DNA of 64,000 nucleotides from Geopseudomonas sagittaria. Lineage in GTDB: Bacteria > Pseudomonadota > Gammaproteobacteria > Pseudomonadales > Pseudomonadaceae. Shown in pieces: positions 61,478 through 64,000 of the stretch. The stretch spans positions 1 through 64,000 of the forward strand of contig NZ_FOXM01000009.1 of the NCBI RefSeq assembly GCF_900115715.1, in the 5' to 3' direction. Numbering within the stretch: position 1 is the stretch's first letter; every line of letters starts with the position of its first letter. A program made the translations under genes and the position numbers. The notes below the pieces were generated by a model. The model was not told where the DNA came from, searched no databases, and was given only the letters and a program-made list of their open reading frames with translations.

Positions 61478-62782
61478 TTAGTTGAGCGATTCGACGCGGA
61501 TGCGCACGACCTTGCCGGCCACGCCTTCCAGGCCTTCCAGCGCGGCGATGGCGTCGTTCATGTTCTGCTCGCGCACGCGGTGGGTGACCAGGATCATCGG
61601 CACCAGGCCGTCGTGCTCCTCGGCTTCCTTCTGCATGATCGACTCGATGTTGATGCCGCGCGCGGAGAGGATGCTCGCCACCTGGGCCAGCACGCCCGGA
61701 TGGTCCTTGGCCTGGATGCGCAGGTAGTAGGCGCTCTCGCAGGCCTCGATCGGCAGGATCGGGTGGTCGGACAGCGCGTCCGGCTGGAAGGCCAGGTGCG
61801 GCACGCGGTTTTCCGGGTCGCTGGTCAGCACGCGGGTCACGTCGACCACGTCGGCCACCACCGCCGAGGCGGTCGGCTCCATGCCGGCGCCGGCACCGTA
61901 GTACAGGGTGCTGCCGACGGCGTCGCCGTTGACCATCACCGCGTTCATCACGCCGTTGACGTTGGCGATCAGGCGGTCGGCCGGGATCAGCGTCGGGTGC
62001 ACGCGCAGCTCGATGCCGGCGTCGGTACGGCGGGCCACGCCCAGATGCTTGATGCGGTAGCCCAGCGCCTCGGCGTAGTTGACGTCGGCGGTGGTCAGCG
62101 CCGTGATGCCTTCGGTGTAGGCCTTGTCGAACTGCAGCGGGATGCCGAAGGCGATGGAAGCGAGGATGGTCAGCTTGTGCGCGGCGTCGATGCCCTCGAC
62201 GTCGAAGGTCGGATCGGCCTCGGCATAGCCCAGCGCCTGGGCTTCCTTGAGGACGTCCTCGAAGGCGCGGCCCTTCTCGCGCATCTCGGTGAGGATGAAG
62301 TTGCCGGTGCCGTTGATGATGCCGGCCAGCCAGTTGATGCGGTTGCCGGCCAGGCCCTCGCGGATCGCCTTGATCACCGGGATACCGCCGGCCACCGCCG
62401 CTTCGAAGGCGACGATGACGCCCTTCTCGCGGGCCTTGGCGAAGATCTCGTTGCCGTGCACGGCGATCAGCGCCTTGTTGGCGGTGACCACGTGCTTGCC
62501 GTTCTCGATGGCCTTGAGCACCAGCTCGCGGGCCACGGTGTAGCCGCCGATCAGTTCGATGACGATGTCGATTTCCGGGTTGCAGGCCACCTCGAACACG
62601 TCACCGGTGATGGGGGTACCGGTGGTATCGCATTGCGGGTTGGCGTCACGCGCGGCAATCTGCGCCACTTCGATGCCGCGCCCGGCACGGCGGGCAATCT
62701 CCTCGGCATTGCGCTTGAGCACATTGAAGGTGCCGCCACCGACGGTTCCCAACCCACAGATACCTACTTTGACCGGTTTCAC
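61478..62782 (-). CDS. hom: Homoserine dehydrogenase
   Basis: A 434-residue monofunctional homoserine dehydrogenase of the aspartate pathway. Rossmann motif GICGLGTVGGGTF, catalytic-domain NGTGNFILTEM and GYAEADPTFDVEGIDAAHK, and a C-terminal ACT domain (HPGVLAQVASILSARGINIESI) for threonine feedback. There is no aspartokinase domain. It feeds threonine and methionine synthesis and sits ahead of thrC. Confidence 0.97.
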   Translation of the reverse strand: MKPVKVGICGLGTVGGGTFNVLKRNAEEIARRAGRGIEVAQIAARDANPQCDTTGTPITGDVFEVACNPEIDIVIELIGGYTVARELVLKAIENGKHVVTANKALIAVHGNEIFAKAREKGVIVAFEAAVAGGIPVIKAIREGLAGNRINWLAGIINGTGNFILTEMREKGRAFEDVLKEAQALGYAEADPTFDVEGIDAAHKLTILASIAFGIPLQFDKAYTEGITALTTADVNYAEALGYRIKHLGVARRTDAGIELRVHPTLIPADRLIANVNGVMNAVMVNGDAVGSTLYYGAGAGMEPTASAVVADVVDVTRVLTSDPENRVPHLAFQPDALSDHPILPIEACESAYYLRIQAKDHPGVLAQVASILSARGINIESIMQKEAEEHDGLVPMILVTHRVREQNMNDAIAALEGLEGVAGKVVRIRVESLN

Positions 62783-62811
62783 TCTGAATTCCCCATCATC
62801 ACAACACAGAA

Positions 62812-62830
62812 CGGCCGGACATGCCGGCCG
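62812..62830 (-). terminator. Weak terminator-like hairpin between dsbC and hom
   Basis: A perfect 7-bp stem CGGCCGG/CCGGCCG with a 5-base loop is followed on the minus strand by TTCTGT. It may attenuate transcription from dsbC into hom. Confidence 0.45.
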
Positions 62831-62891
62831 ATGAAAAGATCAGCACATTACGAAGCGCTTGATTGTTAGTCAATCGGCAGCTGCCCGCCGC

Positions 62892-63626
62892 TCACTTCGC
62901 CGCCAGCGCCGCCTCGGCCAGCTGTGGTGCCGGCTGGTAGCCGGGGATCATCTGGCCATTGGCCAGCACGATGGCCGGGGTGCCCTGCACGCCGATCATC
63001 TGGCCGAGCTGGTACTGCTTGGCCACCGGATTCTCGCACTGCGCCGCCGGCACATCCTTGCGCGCCTTGGCCAGGTTCATGGCTTCACGCGGATCCTTGG
63101 CGCACCACACGCTGACCAGGGTGTTGTAGCCGTGGCTGCCGGCACCCTGGCGCGGGAAGGCGACGTAGCGCACCTCGACACCGCGACGGTTGAGCTCGGC
63201 CACCTCGCTGTGCAGCTTCTGGCAGTAGCCACAGTCGGTGTCGGTGAACACGGTGATGTGGGTCTTCTGCGCGGCCTTGGCGTCGGCCGGGAACACCACC
63301 ATCTCCTTGCTCGGAATGGCGTTGATCACCTTGGCCACGCCTTGGCTCTCGGCCTGCTCGGTGAGGTTGACGGTCTTGCCGTCCTTGATCTGGAACAGGA
63401 AGCCCTGCAGGACGAACTGCGCGTCGGCGCTGGTGTACAGCAGGCGGCCGCCCTTGAGCTGCACCTGATACAGACCGGGCATCGGGCTTTCGCTGATCGC
63501 CTCGATCGGCAGGTCCGGCTGCAGCGCCTTGAGGGCCTGGCGGATCGCCTGGTCCGGGTCGGCGGCCAGGGCGATGGAGCTGGCCAGGCCGAAGGCGGCG
63601 GCAGCGAGGAAACGGGACAGACGCAT
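62892..63626 (-). CDS. dsbC: Thiol:disulfide interchange protein DsbC
   Basis: A 244-residue periplasmic disulfide isomerase. Signal peptide of 21 residues (LASSIALAA), an N-terminal dimerisation domain, and a thioredoxin domain with active site CGYC (132-135); a second Cys pair (WCAKD and AAQC) is structural. It is reduced by DsbD. The ATG at 63626 has an AGGAG site. The order xerD-dsbC-hom-thrC is that of P. aeruginosa as I recall. Confidence 0.96.
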   Translation of the reverse strand: MRLSRFLAAAAFGLASSIALAADPDQAIRQALKALQPDLPIEAISESPMPGLYQVQLKGGRLLYTSADAQFVLQGFLFQIKDGKTVNLTEQAESQGVAKVINAIPSKEMVVFPADAKAAQKTHITVFTDTDCGYCQKLHSEVAELNRRGVEVRYVAFPRQGAGSHGYNTLVSVWCAKDPREAMNLAKARKDVPAAQCENPVAKQYQLGQMIGVQGTPAIVLANGQMIPGYQPAPQLAEAALAAK

Positions 63627-63722
63627 GGAAACTCCTTGAGCGCGAGGAAGCGGCTTTAACAATGGATAAAGCCTAACATACCCACCCGCCGCCACTGCTG
63701 CAGCGGCGCACAGGGCCGACGA

Positions 63723-64000
63723 TCAGCCGCGCGGATGGTGCTCGGCGTGCAGCGCCTGCAGGCGGGCGCGCGCCACGTGGGTGTAGATCTGCGTGGTCGA
63801 CAGGTCGCGGTGGCCGAGCAGCATCTGCACCACGCGCAGGTCGGCGCCGTGGTTGAGCAGGTGGGTGGCGAAGGCGTGGCGCAGGGTGTGCGGCGACAGC
63901 GGCTTGTCGATGCCGGCGGTCCGCGTGTGCAGCTTGATGCGGTGCCAGAAGGTCTGCCGGGTCATCTGCTCGCCGCGCAGGCTGGGAAACAGCACGTCGC
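63723..64000 (-). CDS. xerD: Tyrosine recombinase XerD, C-terminal part
   Basis: The last 91 codons of a tyrosine recombinase; the start lies beyond the right edge. [15 protein letters not shown] supplies His and Arg of the active site and [16 protein letters not shown] the second His and the nucleophilic Tyr. XerD with XerC resolves chromosome dimers at dif. The assignment to XerD, not another integrase, rests on its place before dsbC and on the family-typical C-terminus. Confidence 0.9.
   Translation of the reverse strand, partial: DVLFPSLRGEQMTRQTFWHRIKLHTRTAGIDKPLSPHTLRHAFATHLLNHGADLRVVQMLLGHRDLSTTQIYTHVARARLQALHAEHHPRG

Overview
The window looks like one piece of the chromosome of a Pseudomonas or close Pseudomonadaceae relative. 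It has high GC, GyrA, ribosomal protein S1 and BraCDEFG proteins of Pseudomonas type, the TyrA-AroA fusion typical of the group, an OprO/OprP-type porin, and several gene blocks whose order I recall from Pseudomonas aeruginosa. No prophage, insertion sequence, CRISPR array or tRNA gene was seen. Most of the window is core genome, and the oddities are mainly regulatory sites, small genes and dispersed repeats.

Layout. 1-400: the first 40 bases of a 16S rRNA gene on the minus strand with its boxA and two strong tandem promoters. 0.4-6.2 kb: a DEAD-box RNA helicase, a LysR regulator, a periplasmic peptidyl-prolyl isomerase, a FemAB-like acetyltransferase and a phosphate-type porin with a possible Pho box. 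6.4-12.6 kb: an accessory-looking run with a small membrane protein, a PhoD-like phosphatase, a periplasmic solute-binding protein paired with a membrane diguanylate cyclase, a small uncharacterised protein and a SYLF-domain protein. 13-25.5 kb: HrpA helicase, a divergent MFS/LysR pair, a long-chain acyl-CoA ligase divergent from a PhaJ-type hydratase, a 38-residue CcoM-like protein behind an Anr/FNR-type promoter, a 53-residue basic protein and RapA. 25.7-30.8 kb: hydroxypyruvate isomerase and tartronate semialdehyde reductase, then a four-gene phosphonate/selenate-type ABC transporter. 30.8-36.8 kb: two small conserved genes and the branched-chain amino acid importer braCDEFG.

36.9-47.8 kb holds a minus-strand block read in the order gyrA, serC, pheA, hisC, tyrA-aroA, cmk, rpsA. 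It combines DNA gyrase, serine, phenylalanine, tyrosine and histidine/aromatic transamination, the shikimate pathway, CMP kinase and S1. 48-53 kb: methylthioadenosine salvage (mtnA and an MTA/SAH deaminase), ubiquinone synthesis (ubiG), the peptidoglycan-recycling phosphatase mupP and a YciK-type reductase. 53.2-58 kb: a transporter-like hybrid sensor kinase and an MgtC/SapB-like membrane protein. 58.1-64 kb: rmuC flanked by DnaA-box-like motifs, then xerD (partial), dsbC, hom and thrC on the minus strand.

The most interesting items are the Anr-box promoter in front of the CcoM-like gene, the solute-binding protein/diguanylate cyclase pair, the DnaA-box cluster beside rmuC, the phosphonate-type transporter without catabolic genes, and an 84-bp inverted-arm repeat present twice in opposite orientations.
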